DNA of 64,000 nt from Streptacidiphilus sp. P02-A3a (lineage in GTDB: Bacteria; Actinomycetota; Actinomycetes; Streptomycetales; Streptomycetaceae), in the NCBI RefSeq assembly GCF_014084105.1, contig NZ_CP048289.1, positions 3,481,922-3,545,921 on the forward strand. Direction: 5' to 3'. Position numbers and translations under genes: made by a program. Below the pieces are notes generated by a model. That model saw only the letters and a list, made by a program, of their open reading frames with translations. It was not told the DNA's origin and searched no databases. Shown piece after piece: positions 17,897-27,205 of this stretch. The stretch's first letter is position 1. Each line of letters starts with the position of its first letter.

Positions 17897-18636
17897 TGAC
17901 CGGCACCCGCCCGCTGATCGGGATCACCAGCTACCTGGACGAGGCGTCCTGGGGGGTGTGGCGGCAGCGCGCCGCGCTGCTCCCGCACACCTACGTCGCC
18001 GCGGTCACCACCGCCGGGGCCACCGCCGTGCTGCTGCCGCCGCAGCCGGACGGCGCCGAGGACCTGGTGGCCAGGCTCGACGGACTGGTCGTCGCGGGCG
18101 GCCCCGACGTCGACCCGGCGCGCTACCGGGCGACGGCCGACCCGCGTACCGACCAGCCGCACACCGCCCGCGACAGCTGGGAGTTGGAGCTGCTGCGGGC
18201 CGCGCTCGGGCGCGACCTGCCGGTGCTCGGGGTGTGCCGGGGGATGCAACTGCTGAACGTCGCCCTCGGCGGACGGCTGGTGCAGCACCTGCCGGACCGG
18301 GTGGGCGACGCCAGCCACCAGCCCGCCCGCGCGGTCTTCGGCGAGCTGACCGCGCGGGTCCGGCCGGGCAGCCTGCTCGGCGGCATCGTCGGCGACTCGG
18401 TCGGCGTGCGCTGCTACCACCACCAGGCGGTCGCCGAACTCGGTGCCGGGCTGCGGCCGACGGCGTGGAGCGAGGACGAGACGGTGGAGGCGATCGAGCT
18501 CCCCGACCGCCGCTTCGTCCTCGGCGTCCAGTGGCACCCGGAGACCGACCCGGGCGACCCCCGCCTGTTCGGGGCCCTGGTGGCCCAGGCCCGGACCACC
18601 AGGGCCCCGGCACCGGCCGCCGGAGAACCCACCTGA
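17896..18636 (+). CDS. Gamma-glutamyl-amide hydrolase (peptidase C26)
   Basis: A 246-residue class-I glutamine-amidotransferase-like hydrolase related to PuuD. The nucleophile is the cysteine in LGVCRGMQLLN (about residue 114), and the His-Glu pair is in QWHPE. It would free the product from glutamate at the end of a gamma-glutamylated amine pathway. The start overlaps the preceding stop as TGATG; GTG at 17893 is an equal alternative. An Ala/Pro tail precedes a tandem repeat that begins at the stop codon. Confidence 0.88.
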   Translation: MTGTRPLIGITSYLDEASWGVWRQRAALLPHTYVAAVTTAGATAVLLPPQPDGAEDLVARLDGLVVAGGPDVDPARYRATADPRTDQPHTARDSWELELLRAALGRDLPVLGVCRGMQLLNVALGGRLVQHLPDRVGDASHQPARAVFGELTARVRPGSLLGGIVGDSVGVRCYHHQAVAELGAGLRPTAWSEDETVEAIELPDRRFVLGVQWHPETDPGDPRLFGALVAQARTTRAPAPAAGEPT

Positions 18637-18702
18637 CCCACCCGCCACCGACCCACCCGCCACCGACCCACCCGCCACCCGCCACCGACCCACCCGCCAC
18701 CG
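18636..18702 (+). repeat. 15-bp tandem repeat in operon
   Basis: Units of ACCCACCCGCCACCG run at 18636-18650, 18651-18665, 18666-18687 (with a 7-nt internal duplication) and 18688-18702. The array fills the gap between the hydrolase stop and the aldehyde dehydrogenase ribosome site. The C-rich RNA is predicted to be poorly structured and might keep the intergenic region open. Slippage variants between strains are likely. Confidence 0.85.
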
Positions 18703-18727
18703 CGAGCCGAAAGGGAACACCCCACCC

Positions 18728-20128
18728 ATGACCGAACCCCTGCCCGCTGCCCCCGCCAGTACGGCACCGCCCTACGACGTGGTCAATCCGGCGACGGAGA
18801 AAGTCATCGAGACCGTGGCGATGGCGGATCTGGCCGCCACCGACGCCGCCATCGCCCGGGCCCGGGCCGCCTACCAGGACTGGCGCCGGGTGGCGCCCGC
18901 CGACCGGGCGCGGCTGCTGCGGGCCTTCGCCGCCGCGGTCGACGCCGACCGCGAGCGGCTGGCCCGGCTGGAGGTGGCCAACGCGGGCCACACCATCGGC
19001 AACGCCCGCTGGGAGGCGGGCAACGCGCGCGACGTGATCGAGTACTACGCCGCCGCGCCCGAGCGCAACATGGGTCGGCAGATCCCGGTCCAGGGCGGGA
19101 TCGACGTCACCTTCAAGGAGCCGCTGGGCGTGGTCGGGGTGATCGTGCCGTGGAACTTCCCGCTGCCGATCGCCGCCTGGGGCCTGGCCCCGGCGCTCGC
19201 GGCCGGGAACACGGTGGTGCTCAAGCCCGCCGAGCTCACCCCGCTGACCGCGCTGCGGCTGGCCGAACTGGCGCTGGAGGCCGGGATCCCGCCGGGGGTG
19301 TTCCAGGTGCTGCCGGGCCACGGTCCGCTGGTCGGGGCGCGCTTCGCCACCCATCCGGACGTCCGCAAGGTCGTCTTCACCGGTTCCACGGCCGTCGGCA
19401 AGCAGCTGATGGCCGCCTGCGCGGCCCAGGTCAAGCCGATCACGCTGGAACTCGGCGGCAAGAGCGCCAACATCGTCTTCGCCGACTCCGACCTGGAGGC
19501 GGCGGCGGCCAGCGCGCCCGGGGCGGTCTTCGACAACGCCGGGCAGGACTGCTGCGCGCGGTCCCGGATCCTGGTCCAGAGCTCGGTGTTCGACGCGTTC
19601 ATGGCCCGGTTCGAGACCGCGGTGGCGGCGGTACGGGTCGGCGACCCGGCGCTGGAGGACACCGCGATGGGGCCGCTGATCTCCGCCGCGCACCGGACCC
19701 GGGTGGCCGGCTACGTGCCCGAGGGGGCCGACGTGGCCTTCCGCGGCAGCGTCCCGGAGGGGCCGGGGTTCTGGTTCCCGCCCACGGTGCTGCTGCCGGG
19801 ATCGCACCAGGACCCGGCGTTCACCGAGGAGATCTTCGGCCCGGTGGTCACCGTCGTCCCGTTCACGGACGAGGCCGACGCGGTGCGCATCGCCAACGAC
19901 ACCGATTACGGCCTGTCCGGCTCCATCTGGACCCGCGACCTGGGCCGCGCGCTGCGGGTCGCCCGCGCTGTCGAGTCCGGCAACCTGTCGGTCAACTCGC
20001 ACTCCTCGGTGCGCTACTCCACGCCCTTCGGCGGCTTCAAGCAGTCGGGCCTCGGCCGGGAACTCGGCCCGGACGCGCTCGACTCGTTCACCGAGACCAA
20101 GAACGTCTTCATCTCCACGGAGGGATAG
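18728..20128 (+). CDS. NAD(P)-dependent aldehyde dehydrogenase
   Basis: A 466-residue ALDH with the NAD-site stretch VPWNFPLPIAAWGLAPALAA, glutamate E241 in ELGGKSAN, catalytic C275 in NAGQDCC, and EIFGPVV. In this operon it would oxidise a gamma-glutamyl-aldehyde to the acid, as PuuC does. GGGAAC before the ATG is a weak ribosome site. A lactaldehyde or succinate-semialdehyde role remains possible because the fucose genes are close. Confidence 0.88.
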   Translation: MTEPLPAAPASTAPPYDVVNPATEKVIETVAMADLAATDAAIARARAAYQDWRRVAPADRARLLRAFAAAVDADRERLARLEVANAGHTIGNARWEAGNARDVIEYYAAAPERNMGRQIPVQGGIDVTFKEPLGVVGVIVPWNFPLPIAAWGLAPALAAGNTVVLKPAELTPLTALRLAELALEAGIPPGVFQVLPGHGPLVGARFATHPDVRKVVFTGSTAVGKQLMAACAAQVKPITLELGGKSANIVFADSDLEAAAASAPGAVFDNAGQDCCARSRILVQSSVFDAFMARFETAVAAVRVGDPALEDTAMGPLISAAHRTRVAGYVPEGADVAFRGSVPEGPGFWFPPTVLLPGSHQDPAFTEEIFGPVVTVVPFTDEADAVRIANDTDYGLSGSIWTRDLGRALRVARAVESGNLSVNSHSSVRYSTPFGGFKQSGLGRELGPDALDSFTETKNVFISTEG

Positions 20129-20134
20129 CACACC

Positions 20135-20902
20135 ATGAGCAACCGACTGGACGGCCGCGTCGCCGTCATCACCGGAGCCGGCAGCGGCATCGGCCTCGCC
20201 AGCGCCCGGCGCCTGGCGTCCGAGGGGGCCAAGGTCGTCTGCGTGGACCTGGACCAGGTCTCCGGCAAGCGGGCCGCGGACGAGGTGGACGGCCTGTTCG
20301 TGCAGGCCGACGTCACCGACGAGGACGCGGTCCGGGGCATGTACGAGACCGCGGTCGCCGAGTTCGGCCGCCTGGACATCGCCTTCAACAACGCCGGGAT
20401 CTCCCCGCCGGAGGACGACTCGATCCTGACCACCGGCCTGGACGCCTGGCGCCGGGTGCAGGAGGTGAACCTCACCAGCGTCTACCTGTGCTGCAAGTAC
20501 GCCATCCCGCACATGCAGCGGCAGGGCAAGGGCTCGATCATCAACACCGCCTCGTTCGTGGCGCTGATGGGCGCGGCCACCTCGCAGATCTCCTACAGCG
20601 CCTCCAAGGGCGGGGTGCTGTCGATGTCCCGGGAACTCGGCGTCCAGTTCGGGCGCGAGGGGATCCGGGTCAACGCGCTGTGCCCGGGGCCGGTCAACAC
20701 CCCGCTGCTACAGGAGCTGTTCGCCAAGGACCCGGAGCGGGCCGCCCGCCGCCTGGTGCACATCCCGATGGGCCGGTTCGCCGAGCCGGACGAGATCGCC
20801 GCCGCCGTCGCCTTCCTGGCCAGCGACGACTCCTCGTTCATGACCGCCAACACCTTCCTGGTCGACGGCGGCATCTCGGCCGCGTACGTGACCCCGTTGT
20901 AG
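20135..20902 (+). CDS. Short-chain dehydrogenase/reductase
   Basis: A 255-residue classical [11 protein letters not shown] near residue 14, NNAG, NTASFVALMG with the catalytic serine, and YSASK. The C-terminal LASDDSSFMTANTFLVDGG is typical. It starts 6 nt after the aldehyde dehydrogenase. In an ethanolamine-type pathway it could oxidise gamma-glutamyl-ethanolamide to the aldehyde that the ALDH then uses. It could instead be a general beta-ketoacyl reductase-like enzyme. Confidence 0.85.
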   Translation: MSNRLDGRVAVITGAGSGIGLASARRLASEGAKVVCVDLDQVSGKRAADEVDGLFVQADVTDEDAVRGMYETAVAEFGRLDIAFNNAGISPPEDDSILTTGLDAWRRVQEVNLTSVYLCCKYAIPHMQRQGKGSIINTASFVALMGAATSQISYSASKGGVLSMSRELGVQFGREGIRVNALCPGPVNTPLLQELFAKDPERAARRLVHIPMGRFAEPDEIAAAVAFLASDDSSFMTANTFLVDGGISAAYVTPL

Positions 20903-20918
20903 GACCGTCCGGCCGTGG

Positions 20919-20949
20919 CCCCAATGGAGCTTTGTCCAGTCCATTGGGG
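20919..20949. promoter_or_regulatory. 10+10 bp perfect inverted repeat before GntR gene
   Basis: CCCCAATGGA (20919-20928) and TCCATTGGGG (20940-20949) are exact complements with an 11-nt spacer. The element is 36 nt before the GntR start. It may be the autoregulatory operator of that protein, or a terminator-like hairpin for the amine operon that ends at 20902. No T-run follows, so the operator reading is preferred. Confidence 0.6.
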
Positions 20950-20984
20950 TTAGGCTGGGCGCCCATGCCCAGGGAGGGACGACG

Positions 20985-21740
20985 ATGGGGCAACAGATCG
21001 CACTGGGCGGTGACCTGGAGCGGCGTGACCTGGTCAGCGAGGCGGTCTTCCGCCCGGTGCGGACCGGCAACGCCTTCGAGGAGACGGTCGAGCGGCTGCT
21101 GCACGCCATCAAGCTGGGCCTGGTCGCCCACGGCGACAGCCTGCCCCCGGAGCGCGAACTGGCGACCCGGCTCGGCGTCAGCCGGGTCACCCTGCGCGAG
21201 GCGATCCGGGCGCTCCAGCAGGCCGGGTACGTCGAGTCACGCCGGGGCCGCTACGGCGGCACCTTCGTCACCTACCAGCCCGCCGAGCCCGGGCAGGGCG
21301 ACCTCCGCCGGATCGCCGCCGACCTGGGCGAGGACATCGACGACGCGCTGCGCTACCGCCAGGTGCTGGAGCCCGGAGCCTGCGCGCTGACCGCCGCCCG
21401 GGCACTGACCGGGGAGCAGCGGCACTACCTGCAGGCCCGGCTGGACGACGTGGCCCGGGCCGACAGCGCCGGCTACCGGCTGATGGACTCCCGCTTCCAC
21501 CTGGCCATCGCCGAGATGGCCGGATCGCCCTCGCTGTACGTCAGCATCGAGAGCACCCGGCTGCGGCTGAACGACCTGCTGAACGCGATTCCGCTGCTCC
21601 AGCCCAACATCGAGCACTCGGAGCGGCAGCACCGGGCGATCCTCACCGCCATCCTCACCGGCGACGCCGAGGCCGCCTACCGCGAGATGGAGCAGCACGT
21701 GACCGGCACCGCCTCACTGCTGCGCGGCTTCCTGGGCTGA
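20985..21740 (+). CDS. FadR/FCD-type GntR regulator
   Basis: A 251-residue regulator. Residues about 25-95 are a GntR winged helix (LPPERELATRLGVSRVTLRE). The rest is an all-helical FCD ligand domain with DSRFHLAIAEMAGS and the metal-ligand pattern ending in EHSERQHRAIL. It sits between the amine and fucose operons, so it may govern either or both. The fucose promoter contains two related half-palindromic sites that could be its targets. The ligand is likely a carboxylate such as L-lactate or a fuconate intermediate (inference). Confidence 0.88.
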   Translation: MGQQIALGGDLERRDLVSEAVFRPVRTGNAFEETVERLLHAIKLGLVAHGDSLPPERELATRLGVSRVTLREAIRALQQAGYVESRRGRYGGTFVTYQPAEPGQGDLRRIAADLGEDIDDALRYRQVLEPGACALTAARALTGEQRHYLQARLDDVARADSAGYRLMDSRFHLAIAEMAGSPSLYVSIESTRLRLNDLLNAIPLLQPNIEHSERQHRAILTAILTGDAEAAYREMEQHVTGTASLLRGFLG

Positions 21741-21807
21741 GCCCTCCCCGAACGTTCCCGGCGGCATCCTCGTCGGCGGCCCCAGTGATCCTGCGATCCG
21801 GCAGAGA

Positions 21808-21892
21808 CATCGGATGAATAATTCAAGCGGCTCTTGAAAGGGTGGTCACTGGCGTTCTAAGGTCTGTCCATCGGCGGTATTCGTCAGATGAA
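21808..21892 (+). promoter_or_regulatory. Fucose operon promoter with two operator-like sites
   Basis: A promoter-like pair TTGAAA (21834-21839) and TAAGGT (21858-21863), 18 nt apart, is framed by two related sequences. These are CATCGGATGAAT (21808-21819) upstream and CGTCAGATGAAT (21882-21893) downstream; the latter lies in the near-palindrome TTCGTC-A-GATGAA (21880-21892). Placement on both sides of the promoter is what a looping or blocking GntR repressor would use. The motif is seen; control by the adjacent GntR protein is inferred. Confidence 0.55.
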
Positions 21893-21938
21893 TCATCGGC
21901 CGCCGGACCGACAGACCCCGCAGGAAAGCAGAGGCCCC

Positions 21939-23273
21939 GTGACCGCCCGGATCACCGCCGTCGACACCTACGACATCCGGTTCCCCACCTCGCGCGAGCT
22001 CGACGGCTCCGACGCGATGAACCCCGACCCCGACTACTCGGCGGCCTACCTGGTGCTGCGCACCGACGCCGGGGACGGCCTGGAGGGGCACGGCTTCACC
22101 TTCACCATCGGCCGGGGCAACGACGTCCAGGTCGCCGCGATCGAGGCGATGCGCCCCTACATCGTCGGACGTTCCGTCAGCGAGCTTTGCGCCGACCCGG
22201 GTTCACTCAGCCGCGACCTGGTCGGCGACAGCCAACTGCGCTGGCTCGGACCGGAGAAGGGGGTGATGCACATGGCGATCGGCGCCGTCGTCAACGCCGT
22301 CTGGGACCTCGCCGCCAAGCGCGCCGACCAACCCCTGTGGCGGCTGCTGGCCGACGCCGAACCCGAGTGGCTGGTCTCCCAGGTCGACTTCCGCTACATC
22401 GACGACGCGCTCACCCCGGAACAGGCCCTGGAGCTGCTGCGCTCGGCCCGGCCCGGGCGGGCCGAGCGGGAACAGCAGCTGCTGCGGCGCGGCTACCCCG
22501 GCTACACCACCTCGCCCGGCTGGCTCGGCTACTCCGACGAGAAGCTGACCCGGCTCGCCCGCAAGGCGCTGGCCGACGGCTTCACCCAGATCAAGCTGAA
22601 GGTCGGCGCCGACCTGGCCGACGACGTCCGCCGCTGCCGGGCCGCCCGCGCGGCCGTCGGCCCCGGTGTCCGCATCGCCATCGACGCCAACCAGCGCTGG
22701 GGCGTCGCCGAGGGCATCGCCTGGACCCGGGCCCTGGCCGAGTTCGACCCGTACTGGATCGAGGAGCCCACCAGCCCGGACGACATCCTCGGCCACGCCG
22801 CCATCCGCACCGGGGTCGCCCCGATCCGGGTCGCCACCGGCGAGCACGTGCAGAACCGGGTCGTCTTCAAGCAGCTGCTCCAGGCCGGGGCGGTGGACGT
22901 GGTGCAGATCGACGCGGCCCGGGTCGGCGGCGTCAACGAGAACCTGGCCATCCTGCTGCTCGCCGCCCGGTTCGGGGTCCCGGTCTGCCCGCACGCGGGC
23001 GGCGTCGGCCTCTGCGAACTGGTGCAGCACCTGTCCATGTTCGACTTCGTGGCGCTCTCCGGTACCACCGAGGACCGCGTCATCGAGCACGTCGACCACC
23101 TGCACGAGCACTTCCTGGCACCGGTGCGGATGGACCAGGGCCACTTCCGCGCGCCCACCGCCCCCGGGTTCTCGGCCCAGATGCACGCCGGGTCGATCAG
23201 CAGGTACACCTATCCTGACGGCGAGTTCTGGGCCGCCGACCTGGCCGAGAGGGAAGAGGCGAAGGCTGTATGA
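21939..23273 (+). CDS. fucD: L-fuconate dehydratase
   Basis: Enolase-superfamily enzyme (444 residues) that dehydrates L-fuconate to 2-keto-3-deoxy-L-fuconate. It contains the catalytic lysine segment QIKLKVG, metal ligands in [18 protein letters not shown] and GEHVQNR, and [11 protein letters not shown] near the end. The long N-terminal [20 protein letters not shown] segment is characteristic of fuconate dehydratases. The GTG at 21939 gives the family length; an in-frame ATG at 21888 overlaps the operator. First gene of an eight-gene overlapping operon. Confidence 0.93.
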   Translation: MTARITAVDTYDIRFPTSRELDGSDAMNPDPDYSAAYLVLRTDAGDGLEGHGFTFTIGRGNDVQVAAIEAMRPYIVGRSVSELCADPGSLSRDLVGDSQLRWLGPEKGVMHMAIGAVVNAVWDLAAKRADQPLWRLLADAEPEWLVSQVDFRYIDDALTPEQALELLRSARPGRAEREQQLLRRGYPGYTTSPGWLGYSDEKLTRLARKALADGFTQIKLKVGADLADDVRRCRAARAAVGPGVRIAIDANQRWGVAEGIAWTRALAEFDPYWIEEPTSPDDILGHAAIRTGVAPIRVATGEHVQNRVVFKQLLQAGAVDVVQIDAARVGGVNENLAILLLAARFGVPVCPHAGGVGLCELVQHLSMFDFVALSGTTEDRVIEHVDHLHEHFLAPVRMDQGHFRAPTAPGFSAQMHAGSISRYTYPDGEFWAADLAEREEAKAV

Positions 23274-24040
23274 GGGACTTCGACGGACTGCGTGCCATCG
23301 TCACCGGCGGTGCCTCCGGCATCGGCCGGGCCACCGCCCTGCTGCTGCGCGAACGCGGCGCCGAGGTCGCGGTGCTGGACCTCGATCCGGACGCGGCGCC
23401 CGAGCCGCTGCACGCGCTGCGCGCCGACGTCGCCGACGACGCCTCGGTGCGCGCCGCGGTGGCCGAGGCGATCGGCCTGCTCGGCGGGCTGGACATCCTG
23501 GTCAACAACGCCGGGATCGGCGCCGCCGGCACGGTCGAGGACAACCCCGACGAGCAGTGGCACCGGGTACTGGACGTCAACGTGCTTGGCATCGTGCGGA
23601 CCACCCGCGCGGCGCTGCCGCGGCTGCGGGCCTCGAACCACGCGGCGATCGTCAACACCTGCTCGATCGCCGCCACCGCCGGGCTGCCGCAGCGGGCGCT
23701 GTACTCGGCCAGCAAGGGCGCGGTGCTGTCGCTGACCCTGGCCATGGCCGCCGACCACGTCCGCGAGGGCATCCGGGTCAACTGCGTCAACCCCGGCACC
23801 GCGGACACCCCCTGGGTCGGCCGACTGCTCGACGCCGCCGACGACCCGGCCGCCGAGCGGGCGGCGCTCAACGCCCGCCAGCCGATGGGCCGACTGGTCA
23901 CCGCCGACGAGGTCGCCGCCGCCATCGCCTACCTGGCGAGCCCGGCCGCCGCCTCGGTCACCGGGACCGCGCTCGCCGTCGACGGCGGCATGCAGGGCCT
24001 GCGGGTACGGCCCGCCGCGACCGGCGAGGAGACCCGATGA
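23270..24040 (+). CDS. SDR, 2-keto-3-deoxy-L-fuconate dehydrogenase
   Basis: A 256-residue SDR with [14 protein letters not shown], the serine in [15 protein letters not shown] and [17 protein letters not shown]. The last stretch is found in the dehydrogenases that oxidise 2-keto-3-deoxy-L-fuconate to the 2,4-diketo acid. Its 4-nt overlap with the fuconate dehydratase supports that step. The exact substrate is inferred from order and motif. Confidence 0.86.
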   Translation: MRDFDGLRAIVTGGASGIGRATALLLRERGAEVAVLDLDPDAAPEPLHALRADVADDASVRAAVAEAIGLLGGLDILVNNAGIGAAGTVEDNPDEQWHRVLDVNVLGIVRTTRAALPRLRASNHAAIVNTCSIAATAGLPQRALYSASKGAVLSLTLAMAADHVREGIRVNCVNPGTADTPWVGRLLDAADDPAAERAALNARQPMGRLVTADEVAAAIAYLASPAAASVTGTALAVDGGMQGLRVRPAATGEETR

Positions 24041-25020
24041 GGTCCACCGCCCTGGGGCACGGCGACGTCCAGGTGACCGACCTGGCCTTCGGCGCCGCCG
24101 CACTCGGCAACCTCTTCACCGAGGTCGGCGCGGCCGAGGCCGAGGCCGCGCTGCTGACCGCCTGGGACGCGGGCATCAGGTACTTCGACACCGCCCCGCA
24201 CTACGGCCTGGGCCTGTCCGAACGCCGGGTCGGCGCCGCGCTGCGGCAGCGGCCCCGCGACTCCTACACCCTGTCGACCAAGGTCGGCCGCCTGCTGGAG
24301 CCCACCCCGGACGCCACCGGCGACGACCTGGCCAGCGGCTTCGCGGTCCCCTCCAGCCACCGCCGGGTCTGGGACTTCAGCGCCGACGGCGTGCTCCGCA
24401 GCATCGAGGCCAGCCTGGAACGGCTGGGCCTGGACCGGATCGACGTGGCCTACCTGCACGACCCGGACGACCACCCCGCGCAGGCGCTGGACCAGGCCTA
24501 CCCGGCGCTGGAGCGGCTGCGGGCCGAGGGCGTGGTCGGCGCGATCGGCGCCGGGATGAACCAGTCGGCGCTGCTCACCAGGTTCGTCCGGGAGACCGAC
24601 GTGGACGTGGTGCTGCTGGCCGGCCGGTACACCCTGCTCGACCAGGACGGACTGGCCGAGCTGCTGCCCGAGGCCGCGCGTCGGGGCACCTCGGTGGTGG
24701 TCGGCGGGGTGTTCAACTCCGGTCTGCTGGCCGACCCGCGCCCCGGCGCCAGCTACGACTACGCCCCGGCGGCGCAGCCGCTGCTGGAGCGGGCGCTGCG
24801 GATCCAGGCGGTCTGCGAGCGGCACGGCGTGCCGCTGCGCGCCGCCGCGCTGCGCTTCCCCTTCGGCCACCCCGCCGTCCGCAGCGTGCTGGTGGGGATG
24901 CGGTCGGCGGCGGAGGTGCGCGACGCGGTCGCCATGGCCGAGCGGCCCGTGCCCGGGGAGCTGTGGCAGGAGCTGCGGGCCGAGGGCCTGCTGCCGCTGG
25001 AGGCGCCGGTATGCGGGTAG
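24037..25020 (+). CDS. Aldo/keto reductase, L-fucose dehydrogenase type
   Basis: A 327-residue AKR of the group that includes D-threo-aldose/L-fucose 1-dehydrogenases: NLFTEVGAAEAEAALLTAWDAG, then the catalytic FDTAPHYGLGLSERRVG, YLHDPDDHPAQ and VVVGGVFNSGLL. It would oxidise L-fucose to L-fucono-lactone, the first step of the oxidative route. Overlaps the SDR by 4 nt and lutA by 10 nt. Confidence 0.88.
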   Translation: MRSTALGHGDVQVTDLAFGAAALGNLFTEVGAAEAEAALLTAWDAGIRYFDTAPHYGLGLSERRVGAALRQRPRDSYTLSTKVGRLLEPTPDATGDDLASGFAVPSSHRRVWDFSADGVLRSIEASLERLGLDRIDVAYLHDPDDHPAQALDQAYPALERLRAEGVVGAIGAGMNQSALLTRFVRETDVDVVLLAGRYTLLDQDGLAELLPEAARRGTSVVVGGVFNSGLLADPRPGASYDYAPAAQPLLERALRIQAVCERHGVPLRAAALRFPFGHPAVRSVLVGMRSAAEVRDAVAMAERPVPGELWQELRAEGLLPLEAPVCG

Positions 25021-25715
25021 CCCTGTTCATCACCTGCTTCAACGACACCCTCTACCCGGACACCGGCAAGGCCGTGGTCCGGCTGCTGCGACGGCTCGGC
25101 CACCAGGTGGAGTTCCCGGCCGACCAGACCTGCTGCGGCCAGATGCACCTCAACACCGGCTACCGCCGCGAGGCCGCCCCGCTGGCCCGGCACTTCGCCG
25201 AGGTCTTCGCCGGGTACGACGCCGTGGTCAGCCCCTCGGCCTCCTGCGCGGGCATGGTCAGGGACAGTCACCAGGAACTGACGGGCCATCAACCGCCGTC
25301 GGTGTACGAACTGGTGGAGTTCCTGGTGGACGTGCTCGGGGTGACCGACGTGGGCGCGTACTACCCGCACAAGGTCGCCTACCACCCCACCTGCCACTCG
25401 CTGCGCGGCCTCGGCCTGGGCGAGAAGCCGCTGCGGCTGCTGCGCGCGGTACGCGGGCTGGAACTGGTCCCGCTCCCGGCGGCGGACTCCTGCTGCGGCT
25501 TCGGCGGCACCTTCGCGCTGAAGAACGCCGACACCTCCAACGCGATGCTCGCCGACAAGACCCTCGCGGTGCGCGGCTGCGGCGCCGAGGTGCTGTGCGC
25601 GGCGGACAACTCCTGCCTGATGCACATCGGCGGCGGCCTCTCCCGGCAGGGCGCCGACGTGCGGACGCTGCACCTGGCCGAGATCCTGGCCGCCACGGAA
25701 GGGGACCAGGGATGA
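25011..25715 (+). CDS. lutA: LutA, lactate-oxidising complex subunit
   Basis: A 234-residue subunit of the LutABC L-lactate dehydrogenase complex. Two CCG iron-sulfur/heterodisulfide-type motifs are present: TCCGQMHLNTG near residue 39 and SCCGFGGTF in the second half. Homologues of LutA (YkgE) carry electrons during oxidation of L-lactate to pyruvate. It begins inside the last codons of the aldo-keto reductase gene and overlaps lutB by 4 nt. Confidence 0.92.
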   Translation: MRVALFITCFNDTLYPDTGKAVVRLLRRLGHQVEFPADQTCCGQMHLNTGYRREAAPLARHFAEVFAGYDAVVSPSASCAGMVRDSHQELTGHQPPSVYELVEFLVDVLGVTDVGAYYPHKVAYHPTCHSLRGLGLGEKPLRLLRAVRGLELVPLPAADSCCGFGGTFALKNADTSNAMLADKTLAVRGCGAEVLCAADNSCLMHIGGGLSRQGADVRTLHLAEILAATEGDQG

Positions 25716-27205
25716 CCAAGCCCGACAACACCGTGTGGCTGGGCGCGCCCGCCTTCCCGGTGGCCGCCCGCGCGGCCCTGGCCGACGGTCAGTTGCGGTC
25801 CAACCTGAGGCACGCCACCACCACCATCCGCGACAAGCGCCTCGCGGTCACCGGCGAACTCGACGACTGGGAGCGGCTGCGCGACGCCGGAGCCGCGCTC
25901 AAGCGGCGGACGCTACGTCATCTGGACAGCTATCTCCTCCAGTTGGAGGAGTCGGTGACCCGCGCGGGCGGCGTGGTGCACTGGGCCGCGGACGCGGACG
26001 AGGCGAACCGGATCGTCACCGGACTGGTCCGGGCGGCGGGCGCCGGCGAGGTGGTCAAGGTCAAGTCGATGGCCACGCAGGAGATCGGACTGAACGAGGC
26101 GCTGGCCGAGGCCGGGATCGCCGCCTACGAGACCGACCTGGCCGAGCTGATCGTGCAGTTGGGCCACGACCGGCCCTCGCACATCCTGGTGCCCGCGATC
26201 CACCGCAACCGCTCCGAGATCCGCGACATCTTCGAGCGGGAGATGGGCAGTTGGGGCCGTGCCGCGCCCGCGGGGCTGACCGACGACCCGGCCGCGCTGG
26301 CCGAGGCGGCCCGGCTGCACCTGCGGGAGAAGTTCCTGCGGGCCAAGGTCGCCGTCTCCGGGGCGAACTTCGCCATCGCCGAGAACGGCACGGTCGGCGT
26401 GGTCGAGTCCGAGGGCAACGGCCGGATGTGCCTGACCCTGCCGCGGACGCTGATCACCGTGATGGGCATCGAGAAGGTGCTGCCCGCCTGGTCCGACCTG
26501 GAGGTGTTCCTGCAACTGCTGCCGCGCTCCTCCACCGGCGAGCGGATGAACCCGTACACCTCCACCTGGACCGGGGTCACCCCCGGTGACGGGCCGCAGG
26601 ACTTCCACCTGGTGCTGCTCGACAACGGCCGCACCGACACCCTGGCCGACACCGTCGGCCGCCAGGCGCTGGCCTGCATCCGCTGCTCGGCCTGCCTCAA
26701 CGTCTGCCCGGTCTACGAGCGGACCGGCGGCCACGCCTACGGCTCGGTCTACCCGGGCCCCATCGGCGCCGTACTCACCCCGCAACTCGTCGGCGTCGGC
26801 GGTGACACCAACGGCGCCGCGGCCTCGCTGCCGTTCGCCTCGACCCTGTGCGGAGCCTGCTACGAGGCCTGCCCGGTGAAGATCGACATCCCCCGGGTGC
26901 TGGTCCACCTGCGGGCGCGGGTGGTCGAGTCGAAGCGGGCCCGGCGGCGGACGCCCACCGCCGAGGCACTGGCGATGCGGGCGGCCGGGATGGTGCTCGC
27001 GGAGCCCGCCCGGCTGCGGGCGGCGCAGCGCGCGGCCCGGATCGGCGGCCGGTTGGTCGCCCGGAGGGGCAGGATCGGCGCGCTGCCGCTCCCCGCCCCG
27101 CTGAACGGCTGGTCGAAGACCCGGGACCTGCCGCAGCCACCCGCGGAGACCTTCCGCGACTGGTGGCAGCGGACCGGCAACACCGCTCAGGAGAACGAGA
27201 CATGA
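25712..27205 (+). CDS. lutB: LutB, iron-sulfur subunit of lactate oxidation
   Basis: A 497-residue protein with an N-terminal LUD domain (VVKVKSMATQEIGLNEAL, FAIAENGTVGVVESEGN) and a C-terminal two-cluster ferredoxin region. The clusters are CIRCSACLNVCPVY and CGACYEACPVKIDIP, each giving a C-x2-C-x2-C-x3-C-type 4Fe-4S site. This is the YkgF/LutB architecture. Coupled to lutA and lutC by 4-nt overlaps. Confidence 0.93.
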   Translation: MTKPDNTVWLGAPAFPVAARAALADGQLRSNLRHATTTIRDKRLAVTGELDDWERLRDAGAALKRRTLRHLDSYLLQLEESVTRAGGVVHWAADADEANRIVTGLVRAAGAGEVVKVKSMATQEIGLNEALAEAGIAAYETDLAELIVQLGHDRPSHILVPAIHRNRSEIRDIFEREMGSWGRAAPAGLTDDPAALAEAARLHLREKFLRAKVAVSGANFAIAENGTVGVVESEGNGRMCLTLPRTLITVMGIEKVLPAWSDLEVFLQLLPRSSTGERMNPYTSTWTGVTPGDGPQDFHLVLLDNGRTDTLADTVGRQALACIRCSACLNVCPVYERTGGHAYGSVYPGPIGAVLTPQLVGVGGDTNGAAASLPFASTLCGACYEACPVKIDIPRVLVHLRARVVESKRARRRTPTAEALAMRAAGMVLAEPARLRAAQRAARIGGRLVARRGRIGALPLPAPLNGWSKTRDLPQPPAETFRDWWQRTGNTAQENET

